A stretch of DNA of 64,000 nt from an uncultured Collinsella sp. (GTDB lineage: Bacteria > Actinomycetota > Coriobacteriia > Coriobacteriales > Coriobacteriaceae): positions 1 to 64,000 of the forward strand of contig CABUPH010000008.1 of assembly GCA_902493375.1 (NCBI GenBank). Reading direction: 5' to 3'. A program made the translations under genes and the position numbers. The notes beneath the pieces are model-generated. The model had not been told where the DNA came from. It was given only the letters and a program-made list of their open reading frames with translations, and did not search any database. Position 1 is the stretch's first letter. Each line of letters opens with the position of its first letter. Below, piece by piece: positions 1 to 7,187 of the stretch.

Positions 1-60
1 GGCTCCGCAGGGTCGCGTTGAGGGAAGGCGATCCGGCCTCCCGCCCTGCGCTCCGGCGTT
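1..60. repeat. partial hairpin repeat at window edge
   Basis: The first 17 bases match 15 of 17 positions of bases 945-961, which lie inside the long hairpin element at 907-992. The window therefore seems to open inside a second copy of that element, of which only the 3' half is visible. Like the other copy it is followed about 90-105 bp later by the same terminator stem. The complementary arm lies outside the window, so folding cannot be shown. Confidence 0.4.
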
Positions 61-104
61 GGGTCGTCGCGTGCTCGTTACAGAAAAGCTGATAAGAAGT
101 TTGT

Positions 105-134
105 GTGCCGCCCCTTATGGGGCGGCACGTTTTT
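105..134 (+). terminator. Rho-independent terminator
   Basis: A perfect 10-bp GC-rich stem (GTGCCGCCCC, 105-114, with 119-128) closes a TTAT loop and is followed by GTTTTT. It would end a transcript arriving from left of the window. The same stem recurs at 1035-1057. Confidence 0.9.
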
Positions 135-219
135 GTGGGGGCCGGTTGGGGCGGTGACGTTGCTTAGAGGGTACACTGGGTAGCGTTGGCTATTCGTTTC
201 CTCTTGTGAGGTGTTGGTT

Positions 220-852
220 ATGGGTAAGAAGTCTCGGGCTCGGGTTGCTGCGGCGGGAACTCGCAATGATCCTGGTCGTCGGGTTGCCGAGGGTAAAAAG
301 GCCGATCGTGCTGAGAAGGACAAGAAGGTCGGCGCGCATGCTCATCCTGAGTGGGCGCCCCATTTGAATTCGGCTAGTGAGGATTTGACTGCCAAGCTGT
401 TCACGATGGTCGAGGTCATCTTGGGTGTGGTGCCCGTGGTGGTCATTGGCCTGTTCCTGGCCTCTAAGGATGCCACGAGCGTGGATAAGCTCACCGGGGT
501 CTTTTCGCAGGACCCCTCGATGGTGGTCACGTTTATTTCTGCGTGCTTGCAGCCGTTTGTGGCGTACATGCTGTACATGATTTATCGCAAATACTGCGAG
601 GGCGATGCGGGCTTTGCCGCCGGCAACCTGATCGGTCTTTTGTGCTCCGAGATCCTACTGCTCAATATCCCAAGCGTCATCGGTATGGGCATCTTGCTGT
701 GGCGTGTTTGGCGCAACGTCGCCCCGCACTTTGAGAGCTGGCTGTTTGAGCGCCGCGTAATGGGCGTGCTGGCAGACATCGCGGGCTCGCTCGTGATTCT
801 AGTCTTGGCGTTTATGTGCGCCACCGCTGCCCGAGGTCTCGCGGGCATGTAG
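220..852 (+). CDS. small multi-pass membrane protein, unknown function
   Basis: This encodes 210 residues. The ATG at 220 is chosen because GAGG lies 8 bases upstream; an in-frame GTG at 211 overlaps that site. The first 45 residues are rich in Lys, Arg and Ala and look cytoplasmic. Four hydrophobic stretches follow, at roughly residues 60-85, 100-122, 132-155 and 180-205, so it is probably an integral membrane protein with a basic cytoplasmic tail. I recognise no catalytic motif and cannot name a family. It stands alone, bracketed by two copies of the same terminator stem (105-134 and 1035-1062), so it is probably its own transcription unit. Confidence is high that it is a gene and low for any function. 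Confidence 0.8.
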   Translation: MGKKSRARVAAAGTRNDPGRRVAEGKKADRAEKDKKVGAHAHPEWAPHLNSASEDLTAKLFTMVEVILGVVPVVVIGLFLASKDATSVDKLTGVFSQDPSMVVTFISACLQPFVAYMLYMIYRKYCEGDAGFAAGNLIGLLCSEILLLNIPSVIGMGILLWRVWRNVAPHFESWLFERRVMGVLADIAGSLVILVLAFMCATAARGLAGM

Positions 853-906
853 TCTGTCCTCATCGACCACGGAGCGCAGGGCAACTGCTGGTTTCACCGT
901 TCCGGG

Positions 907-992
907 CGTCAGACCCGCGGCGCATCCCTTTCCCTCTCGCTCACGGCTTCGCAGAGTCGCGCGAGGCAAAGGCATGCGCCGCGGGTCTGACG
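907..992. repeat. long nested hairpin element
   Basis: A perfect 19-bp inverted repeat (907-925 with 974-992) encloses a second pairing of 12 of 14 bp (927-940 with 959-972), leaving an 18-base loop. The fold has no U-tract and begins about 55 bp after the preceding stop codon. The 945-961 segment recurs at bases 1-17. The layout resembles the nested hairpins at 51124-51218 and 61173-61261. The rest of the 853-1315 interval holds a terminator and a possible operator but no gene that I can support. Confidence 0.75.
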
Positions 993-1034
993 ATGCGGGC
1001 TTGCCAACGAGTTTTGGCCAATAGATTGGTTTGT

Positions 1035-1062
1035 GTGCCGCCCCTTTGGGGCGGCACTTTTT
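1035..1062 (+). terminator. Rho-independent terminator
   Basis: It has the same 10-bp stem as the terminator at 105-134 (GTGCCGCCCC, 1035-1044, with 1048-1057), a TTT loop and a TTTTT tail. It ends the transcript of the membrane-protein gene at 220-852. Confidence 0.92.
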
Positions 1063-1094
1063 GTTTGGGGTCCCTGTCTTCACAATTTTCGTCA

Positions 1095-1118
1095 AGCTTT
1101 TGGTTAGATTTTGGTCAG
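1095..1118 (+). promoter_or_regulatory. possible operator, TTTTGGT repeats
   Basis: AGCTTTTGGT (1095-1104) and TTTTGGTCAG (1109-1118) form a direct repeat upstream of the single-pass membrane gene at 1316. A very similar AGCTTTTGGTCAG lies at 62718-62730 in front of the cpaB-type gene. A shared regulator is possible; this is inference from sequence similarity only. Confidence 0.3.
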
Positions 1119-1315
1119 TTGGCGTAAGGGTGGAAGGCCAAAAGATTGCTGGCGAAAAAAGCTCAGAGAAAGTGCTGGTAGGGGAGTTGTTGAGCTTTTC
1201 GACAGCTTTTGAGTAAAAGAAACTTTGTGGCTATTGCCGGCGATTGCGTTGTCGCGGTCATGGCGGTGCGGGATGCTGGTCGTAAGCGTCGAATGCTCCG
1301 ATTTTGGAGGCCAGC

Positions 1316-1750
1316 ATGGATCTGTTTCTTGAGACTCCGCAGCAACAAGCCGAGCGCATGTTGCGCCAGCAGCAACGACTCATGGAGATGCAAATGCAAG
1401 GGGCGGCAGTCCAGCCCTTTGCGCAAAATGTCGTGCCTGCTGCTTTACCTGCAGCTGTGCCCGTGTGCGAATCGGCACCAGAGGCCTATTCCGTACAGCA
1501 AGATTCATATGCGCAGGAGCTCGCGTTCGACAAGCGTCGTGCGCGTCGTCGCCGCGTGGGCCAGCGCCTGCGCACATTGGCGATGATCGTGCTCATTCCG
1601 CTAGGACTTGCGGCGATTTTCTTGGTCTCGTATGCGCTCACCTGCATCCTCAACGGTGCTTCGCCCGGCGAAGTGCTCCAACATCTGTCAGCCCTCGGCC
1701 AGCGCCTAGGCGATGTCATAACAACAATCCGCGCCGGCTGGGAGAGTTAG
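1316..1750 (+). CDS. single-pass membrane protein, unknown function
   Basis: This encodes 144 residues. The ATG at 1316 follows GGAGG (1306-1310) at 5 bases, which fixes the start against an upstream in-frame TTG. The N-terminal half is cytoplasmic in character: a Gln/Met-rich stretch (residues about 8-30) with coiled-coil tendency, then a low-complexity Ala/Pro segment. A strongly basic patch (KRRARRRR, about residues 71-78) precedes one hydrophobic segment near residues 88-115. A short amphipathic tail ends the protein. The positive-inside arrangement suggests the N-terminus stays in the cytoplasm. No family is recognised. Its upstream region shares a motif with the Tad-type operon at 62.8 kb, which might hint at common regulation but not at function. 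Confidence 0.75.
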   Translation: MDLFLETPQQQAERMLRQQQRLMEMQMQGAAVQPFAQNVVPAALPAAVPVCESAPEAYSVQQDSYAQELAFDKRRARRRRVGQRLRTLAMIVLIPLGLAAIFLVSYALTCILNGASPGEVLQHLSALGQRLGDVITTIRAGWES

Positions 1751-1841
1751 CGTTTGTCACATTAGGACTTCTAGGGTGTAGGGATTATCGCCACGAGCGG
1801 AATTCTTGCATCCTGTTGGTCCTGTCGTGCGACTGAATAGT

Positions 1842-1860
1842 ATTATTGAAGATGAATAAT
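1842..1860. promoter_or_regulatory. inverted repeat before nucleotidyltransferase gene
   Basis: ATTATT (1842-1847) and AATAAT (1855-1860) form a perfect 6-bp inverted repeat with a 7-bp spacer, ending 13 bases before the start codon at 1874. The surrounding DNA is much richer in A and T than its neighbours. It is placed where an autoregulatory operator for the downstream HTH partner could lie. Confidence 0.35.
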
Positions 1861-1873
1861 AATAGGATTTGTT

Positions 1874-2404
1874 ATGTATAAGCAGGATTTAGAACAGACT
1901 CTTTTGGGCATTGACGAAGAGGCGGAGCTGGAAATAGGTCCAAGAGACGACAGGCCGAACGTTGTATTGGTGGGAGGAAGCGCCTTCATGCTAAACGATG
2001 TGACGAATCGTTCGGTTACACATGACATTGATGTGTTTGAGGCAGATAAGTGCCTCCGCGAGATCATAGCTCGATACCCCGAGGTGAATGGTATGGCGGT
2101 GGCATATTGTAATCAGATGCCGTTCAATTACGAAGATCGTTTGATTCCCTTGGATATTGGGGCGCGTTTTATCAGGTACCTTACGCCATCCTTGGAGGAC
2201 CTGGCGGTAATGAAGCTCTATGCCTACCGTCCGAACGACATCATCGACCTTCATAGTCAGGCATTCGTCGACCGACTTGATTGGAGGTTGCTCGAACGGC
2301 TTATATTCGACGAGGGAGAGGCGCTGGCGTCGTCGCCTTCGGAGCGGAGTTATCAAGAGATGGTCTGCGCATACAGGCAATACAAAAAAGAGGTGCTCGG
2401 TTGA
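1874..2404 (+). CDS. nucleotidyltransferase-fold protein (DUF6036-like), putative toxin
   Basis: This encodes 176 residues. ATG 1874 follows a weak AGGA (1864-1867). Residues about 30-60 read VVLVGGSAFML then DIDVFE: the GG(S)-x-D-x-D pattern of minimal nucleotidyltransferases, with the two metal-binding Asp residues in DIDV. The rest is alpha-helical and resembles the DUF6036/AbiEii-like group, members of which act on tRNA or proteins. The stop codon overlaps the start of the next gene, which carries a helix-turn-helix, so the two are translationally coupled as in many toxin-antitoxin pairs. Base composition is lower in GC than in the flanking genes, consistent with recent acquisition. Toxicity is inferred from the fold and gene pairing, not shown. 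Confidence 0.7.
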   Translation: MYKQDLEQTLLGIDEEAELEIGPRDDRPNVVLVGGSAFMLNDVTNRSVTHDIDVFEADKCLREIIARYPEVNGMAVAYCNQMPFNYEDRLIPLDIGARFIRYLTPSLEDLAVMKLYAYRPNDIIDLHSQAFVDRLDWRLLERLIFDEGEALASSPSERSYQEMVCAYRQYKKEVLG

Positions 2405-2964
2405 ATCTGACCTTTGAGGGATTCTTAAAAGGCTATTGCCGAGAGCTATCCGGACAGCAGTCGCTGAGTTTTAGAAAATTGGTCGAGCAGGCGATGACGG
2501 ATGCGCCGCGCGTGGCGGAGCCTCTGTTTTTGCTCGCTTTGGCGCAAGGAAAAGCCGAATACGTTCTGGGTTTATCCGAGGGCTCGTGGATGGAACGGGA
2601 TTACCGAGACGTTTTATCCTTGTACGGTCAAGCGGGTAGCATGGCGTCTCTATGCGCCAAAAGTGAGCTCCCTAATCGTTATGCCAACGTTTGGCGTGCG
2701 TATAGAGCGGTGAAGGAAAAGCCGGCGGCCGATAGAAGGGTGAACGCCCTGATGAGAAAGAAAACGCTGGAAGCATTGGAGGAATCGGGTGTAACGCGCT
2801 ATGGCCTCTGCCGTGCTCTGCGCCTGAATAAAGGAAACGTATACGCATACTTGGCCGGCGATGACTCAAAGGTGAGCAGGAAAACGGCGCGCCGCATTAT
2901 GGAATATGCGGAGGAGAGGGGCGCCCAAGAAGGGGCCGGGCGCCCGGTGTGTGTGGCGGGGTAA
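2401..2964 (+). CDS. HTH-domain partner of the nucleotidyltransferase, putative antitoxin
   Basis: This encodes 187 residues. A TTG start at 2401 is chosen: AGAGGTG lies about 6 bases upstream and the TTGA overlaps the TGA stop of the preceding gene (2402-2404), a typical coupled arrangement. The N-terminal 120 residues are helical and of unknown family. Residues about 135-172 (LEESGVTRYGLCRALRL, then NKGNVYAYLAG) look like an Xre-type helix-turn-helix followed by a basic helix. A DNA-binding antitoxin or autorepressor role is therefore likely. It could instead be a stand-alone regulator with the nucleotidyltransferase as effector. No terminator is evident before rmuC at 3016. Confidence 0.65.
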   Translation: MNLTFEGFLKGYCRELSGQQSLSFRKLVEQAMTDAPRVAEPLFLLALAQGKAEYVLGLSEGSWMERDYRDVLSLYGQAGSMASLCAKSELPNRYANVWRAYRAVKEKPAADRRVNALMRKKTLEALEESGVTRYGLCRALRLNKGNVYAYLAGDDSKVSRKTARRIMEYAEERGAQEGAGRPVCVAG

Positions 2965-3015
2965 GATTGATCGCGGTTTTGATTGGTGCTCGATTGGGTT
3001 TGTTGGGCGGAGTTT

Positions 3016-4371
3016 ATGTCTGCTATTGATATTGTGCTTGTTGTGATCGCCTTGGTGGCGGTGGGGGTTGCTGTGGCTTGCGCCCTCCAGCTCAAGAGCC
3101 TGCGTGCCGAGTTGCGGGAGCGTGGCGACAGTAGCGCGGAAACGCTGGCAGCACTCGAGCAGGCCAACAACGCGCTCGATGCCCTGAACATCGCGCTGGC
3201 CGAAACCCGCCGCACGGCCAATGCCATCGCGCAGCAGCAGACGACCGATGCGGCCGTGGAGCAGCAACGTTACCTGACCATCGCACGTGAGTTTTCGCAA
3301 GCTGGTGACCGGATGGATGACCTGCGCCGCGAGACGGCCCAACAGCTCGGCGCCAATCGCGAGGGCATCGAGCATCGCCTGGACAAGGTGCGCGAGACGG
3401 TCGATGTCCAGCTGGGCGCCATCCGCAAGGACAACAACGTGCAGCTCGATCAGATGCGCGCGACGGTGGACGAGAAGCTCTCCCGTACGCTCAACGATCG
3501 CCTGTCTGCATCGTTTAAGCAGGTGAGCGACCAGCTCGAGGCCGTGTACAAGGGATTGGGCGACATGCAATCCATCGCCACCGGAGTGGGCGATCTTAAG
3601 CGCGTGCTGGGCAATGTGAAGGCGCGTGGCATTTTGGGCGAGGTGCAGCTGGGTGCAATTCTGGCGGACATCCTTACACCCGACCAGTATCTGGAAAACG
3701 TCGCCACCAAGCCCGGCGCCTCGGAGCGCGTTGAGTTTGCCGTCAAGTTGCCGGTGGACGAGGGCGACCCCGTGCTGCTGCCGATTGACTCCAAGTTTCC
3801 GGGCGACGCGTACGAGCACTTGCTCGACGCACAGGAGTCGGGCGACGCTGAGGCCGTCGCCACCGCGCGCAAGACGCTTGACGCCATGGTGAAGCGCGAG
3901 GCAAAGGACATCTGCGAAAAGTACCTGAGCGTGCCCGCGACCACCAATTTTGGCATTATGTTCCTGCCGTTTGAGGGCCTGTACGCCGAGGTCGTCAGCC
4001 GCCCCGGGCTTATCGAGACCCTGGGCCGCGACTATCACGTCAACGTTGCCGGCCCCAGCACCATGGCGGCCATCCTCAACAGCCTGCAGATGAGCTACCA
4101 GACGTTTAGGCTGCAAAAGCGCACCGACGACGTGCTGCGTGTGCTTTCTGCTGTCAAGGCCGAGCTGCCGCGCTATCAGGCGGCGCTGCGCCGCGCCCAG
4201 CAGCAGATCGAGACTGCGGGCAAAACGGTCGAGGGCATCATCACCACGCGCACCAACGTCATGGAGCGCAAGCTCAAGGACATCGATGCGCTGGAAGATG
4301 CCGACCAAGCCGATGAAATCTTGGGACTCACGCCCGCGGGCCTTCCCACAGACCAAGAAGACGAGGACTAA
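3016..4371 (+). CDS. rmuC: DNA recombination protein RmuC family
   Basis: This encodes 451 residues, the usual size for RmuC. ATG 3016 has GGAG only 3 bases upstream, so the start is slightly uncertain; an in-frame GTG exists at 2983. A single N-terminal membrane anchor (about residues 4-26) is followed by a long coiled coil (about 28-190, with repeated QL/LD heptads) and then the RmuC nuclease-like core (about 195-400). The core includes the family stretches VLGNVKARGILGE, PIDSKFPGDAYE and FLPFEGLYAEV. In Escherichia coli RmuC limits sequence inversions at short inverted repeats, which is notable given how many hairpins this genome carries. The C-terminal tail is acidic. A terminator follows at 4383. 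Confidence 0.93.
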   Translation: MSAIDIVLVVIALVAVGVAVACALQLKSLRAELRERGDSSAETLAALEQANNALDALNIALAETRRTANAIAQQQTTDAAVEQQRYLTIAREFSQAGDRMDDLRRETAQQLGANREGIEHRLDKVRETVDVQLGAIRKDNNVQLDQMRATVDEKLSRTLNDRLSASFKQVSDQLEAVYKGLGDMQSIATGVGDLKRVLGNVKARGILGEVQLGAILADILTPDQYLENVATKPGASERVEFAVKLPVDEGDPVLLPIDSKFPGDAYEHLLDAQESGDAEAVATARKTLDAMVKREAKDICEKYLSVPATTNFGIMFLPFEGLYAEVVSRPGLIETLGRDYHVNVAGPSTMAAILNSLQMSYQTFRLQKRTDDVLRVLSAVKAELPRYQAALRRAQQQIETAGKTVEGIITTRTNVMERKLKDIDALEDADQADEILGLTPAGLPTDQEDED

Positions 4372-4382
4372 TTGCAACAAGA

Positions 4383-4423
4383 CGGTGGGGCACCGGCGCA
4401 AACGCGGGCGCCCCACCGCTTTT
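4383..4423 (+). terminator. terminator after rmuC
   Basis: A 9-bp stem (CGGTGGGGC, 4383-4391, with 4410-4418) closes an 18-base loop that can itself pair at GCGC/GCGC-like bases, and is followed by CTTTT. It starts 11 bases after the rmuC stop. Confidence 0.7.
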
Positions 4424-4498
4424 CGTATCGCACTTGTCTGAAGCGTGCTCCAATGTGCAACAATGGCGTTTCGCCCTATCAGACGCGAAAGGAAGCCC

Positions 4499-6301
4499 AT
4501 GTCCCAGAGAAGCACCAGCCCGCTCAGCCGCTCCACCGTGCGTCGCACGCTGCAGCGGTTTTGGGGTGTCACGCGCACGCAGCCGCTGATTGTCTTTCTC
4601 TCGGTATTCTCGTCGGCGGGCTACATCTTTTTGCTGACGTTTGCCAATACCTATGTGATGGCCCTCATTGTCGACCGCGTTCAAGCCGGTCCCGTGGCGG
4701 GTGACCAGGTGTTTGAGGTCTTCGGCCCCTATATCCTGGCGCTCGTACTCGTTAACCTGGTGGGTCAGATCCTCTCCAAGTTACAGGACTACACCGTCTA
4801 CAAGCTCGAGATTGCAGGCAACTATCACCTGGCGCGTCTATGCTTCGACACGCTCTCCAACCAATCCATGACATTCCATACCAGCCGCTTTGGCGGATCG
4901 CTCGTGAGCCAGACGAGTCGTTTTATGAGCGGCTACACGGGGCTGGTGGACGTGACGGTGTATTCGCTCATCCCCACCATCACCTCGGTCATCTGCACTG
5001 TGGCCGCACTCGCCCCGGTGGTGCCGACGTTTACCGTGATCCTGGTGTGCATCATGGTCGTCTACATCGCGTTTGTCTGGCTTATGTACAAGCGCATCAT
5101 GCCGCTTTCGGCCGCGACGTCCGCCGCGCAGAACAAGCTCTCGGGCGTGCTCTCCGACGCGGTCACGAACATCTTGGCCGTCAAGACCTGTGGGCGCGAG
5201 GACTTTGAGCGCGATCTGTTCGATGCCGCCGACCGCGCCGCACGCGACGCCGAGACGGTTTCGATGCACGCCATGATGCAGCGCAACTTTACGACCTCGG
5301 GCCTTATCGTCATCACCATGGCCGTGGTGAGTGTGTTCGTGGCGGGCGGCAACGCGTGGTTTGGCATCTCGGCCGGCTCGCTCGTCATGATCTTTACCTA
5401 TACGTACAACCTCACCATGCGCCTGAACTACGTGAGTTCCATGATGCAGCGCATCAACCGCGCTTTGGGCGATGCGACCGAGATGACGCGCGTGCTGGAC
5501 GAGCCACGTCTGGTGGCAGACGACCCGGACGCCCCTGAGCTCAAAGTGACCGAGGGCGCGATTGATTTTGAGCACCTGAGCTTTGCGTACCGTGACGCTG
5601 CGGCGGGCGAGACCGTGTTCGATGACCTGACACTTCATGTGGCGGCGGGCCAGCGCGTGGGCCTGGTGGGCAAATCGGGCTCGGGTAAGACGACGCTCAC
5701 CAAACTGCTGCTGCGCCTGGACGATGTTCAGGGCGGCCGCGTGCTCGTGGATGGTCAGGACGTCTCGCGCTGCACGCAGCAGAGCCTGCGTCGCCAGGTT
5801 GCCTACGTGCCGCAGGAGGCGCTGCTGTTCCACCGCTCCATTCGCGAAAACATTGCCTACGGTCGTCCCGACGCCACTGATGAGCAGATTCGCGAGGCCG
5901 CGCGCCTGGCCAACGCTCTGGAGTTTATCGACCGCTTGCCTCGTGGCGTTGACACCATGGTGGGCGAGCGCGGCGTCAAGCTCTCGGGTGGCCAGCGTCA
6001 GCGCGTGGCTATCGCCCGTGCCATCCTAACCGACGCGCCGATTCTAGTGCTCGACGAGGCGACCTCTGCCCTCGACAGCGAGTCCGAGGCGCTGGTGCAG
6101 GAGGCGCTCGAAAACCTGATGCGCGGCCGCACCTCCATTGTGGTGGCACATCGCCTGTCCACCGTGGCGGCGCTCGACCGCATCGTGGTGCTGGCGGACG
6201 GCGAGATTGTCGAGGACGGCACGCATGCGCAGCTCGTCGAGGCGGGTGGCGAGTACGCGAGCCTGTGGGGCCGTCAGACCGGCGCATTCTTGGAGGCGTA
6301 A
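4499..6301 (+). CDS. ABC transporter, fused permease-ATPase (exporter type)
   Basis: This encodes 600 residues, a half-transporter of standard length. ATG 4499 follows GAAAGGAAG. Residues about 30-330 form an ABC transmembrane domain of six predicted helices. The nucleotide-binding domain carries Walker A GKSGSGKTT (391-399), a Q-loop within VPQEALLF, signature LSGGQRQR (from 495), Walker B ILVLDEATSALD (515-526) and the switch histidine in AHRLST. This is the MsbA/MDR-like exporter class, acting at the cytoplasmic membrane as a dimer. It stands alone, so it is either a homodimer or pairs with a product encoded elsewhere. The substrate cannot be deduced; lipid, peptide or drug export are all possible. 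Confidence 0.92.
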   Translation: MSQRSTSPLSRSTVRRTLQRFWGVTRTQPLIVFLSVFSSAGYIFLLTFANTYVMALIVDRVQAGPVAGDQVFEVFGPYILALVLVNLVGQILSKLQDYTVYKLEIAGNYHLARLCFDTLSNQSMTFHTSRFGGSLVSQTSRFMSGYTGLVDVTVYSLIPTITSVICTVAALAPVVPTFTVILVCIMVVYIAFVWLMYKRIMPLSAATSAAQNKLSGVLSDAVTNILAVKTCGREDFERDLFDAADRAARDAETVSMHAMMQRNFTTSGLIVITMAVVSVFVAGGNAWFGISAGSLVMIFTYTYNLTMRLNYVSSMMQRINRALGDATEMTRVLDEPRLVADDPDAPELKVTEGAIDFEHLSFAYRDAAAGETVFDDLTLHVAAGQRVGLVGKSGSGKTTLTKLLLRLDDVQGGRVLVDGQDVSRCTQQSLRRQVAYVPQEALLFHRSIRENIAYGRPDATDEQIREAARLANALEFIDRLPRGVDTMVGERGVKLSGGQRQRVAIARAILTDAPILVLDEATSALDSESEALVQEALENLMRGRTSIVVAHRLSTVAALDRIVVLADGEIVEDGTHAQLVEAGGEYASLWGRQTGAFLEA

Positions 6302-6364
6302 GCGTCTCGGACGTGGGACAATTGTGCCCATAAGTTTATTGTGCCGCTGAGCCGAGGAGTCGTT

Positions 6365-7030
6365 ATGCCACGCGAGACCAATGCCGCCAAACGCGAGCGC
6401 GCCGTTGAGGTGTGTGAGCGCCTCAACCGTCGCTATGGCCCGGTCGAGTGCTTTTTGGACCACGAGAATCCCTTCCGCCTGCTGATCGCGGTGCTGCTCT
6501 CGGCGCAAACGACCGACGCGCAGGTCAACAAGGTGACGCCGAAACTGTTTGCCCAGTGGCCCACGCCCGAGGCCATGGCCGGGGCGAGCGTGGCTGACGT
6601 GGCAGACACCATCAAGTCACTCGGCTTCTACAAGAGCAAAGCCAAGCATGCCGTGGAGGCCGCCCAGATGATCGTCGCCGATTACGACGGTGCGGTGCCG
6701 GCGGATATGAAGGAGCTCGTCAAGCTGCCGGGCGTGGGGCGCAAGACGGCGAACATCGTGCTCAACGTGGGGTATGGCATCGTGGAGGGCATTGCGGTGG
6801 ACACACACGTCAACCGCATTGCGCACCGCCTGATGCTGAGTCCCAAGACGCATGCCAAGGAGCCGCTCAAGACCGAGCAGGATCTGCTCAAGATTTTGCC
6901 GCACGAGTATTGGGAGTCGGTCAACCATCAGTGGATCACCTTCGGTCGCGAGATCTGCGACGCTCGCAAACCCAAGTGTGACGAGTGTCCGCTGGCAGAT
7001 TTGTGCCCCAGCGTGCGCGTAGCGGGATAG
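6365..7030 (+). CDS. nth: endonuclease III
   Basis: This encodes 221 residues. ATG 6365 follows GAGGAG. It is a base-excision-repair DNA glycosylase/AP lyase acting on oxidised pyrimidines. The helix-hairpin-helix LPGVGRKTAN starts at residue 121 and contains the catalytic Lys127, and Asp146 in VDTHVNR is the second catalytic residue. Four cysteines at 198, 205, 208 and 214 show the C-x6-C-x2-C-x5-C spacing of the [4Fe-4S] cluster loop. All hallmark residues are present, so it should be active. It lies next to mfd, another repair gene, with about 157 bp and a hairpin between them. Confidence 0.97.
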   Translation: MPRETNAAKRERAVEVCERLNRRYGPVECFLDHENPFRLLIAVLLSAQTTDAQVNKVTPKLFAQWPTPEAMAGASVADVADTIKSLGFYKSKAKHAVEAAQMIVADYDGAVPADMKELVKLPGVGRKTANIVLNVGYGIVEGIAVDTHVNRIAHRLMLSPKTHAKEPLKTEQDLLKILPHEYWESVNHQWITFGREICDARKPKCDECPLADLCPSVRVAG

Positions 7031-7134
7031 GGCAGAACACATCTTCGTCTGGCGTTTTTTGCGGGGCTGGGTTTGCCCTTGAGCCGGAGTCCTCTCCATG
7101 CGCTACCATGACAGACAATGTATTTGACGTACGA

Positions 7135-7162
7135 CCCGCCGAGCTTGCCCCGGCGGGCTTTT
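7135..7162 (+). terminator. weak hairpin between nth and mfd
   Basis: A 7-bp stem (CCCGCCG, 7135-7141, with 7151-7157) is followed by CTTTT and ends 26 bases before the mfd start codon. It may terminate nth transcripts or shape the mfd leader. The long 9-base loop and short T run make the call tentative. Confidence 0.4.
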
Positions 7163-7187
7163 GGCGTTGCGATGCCGGAGGAACAGC

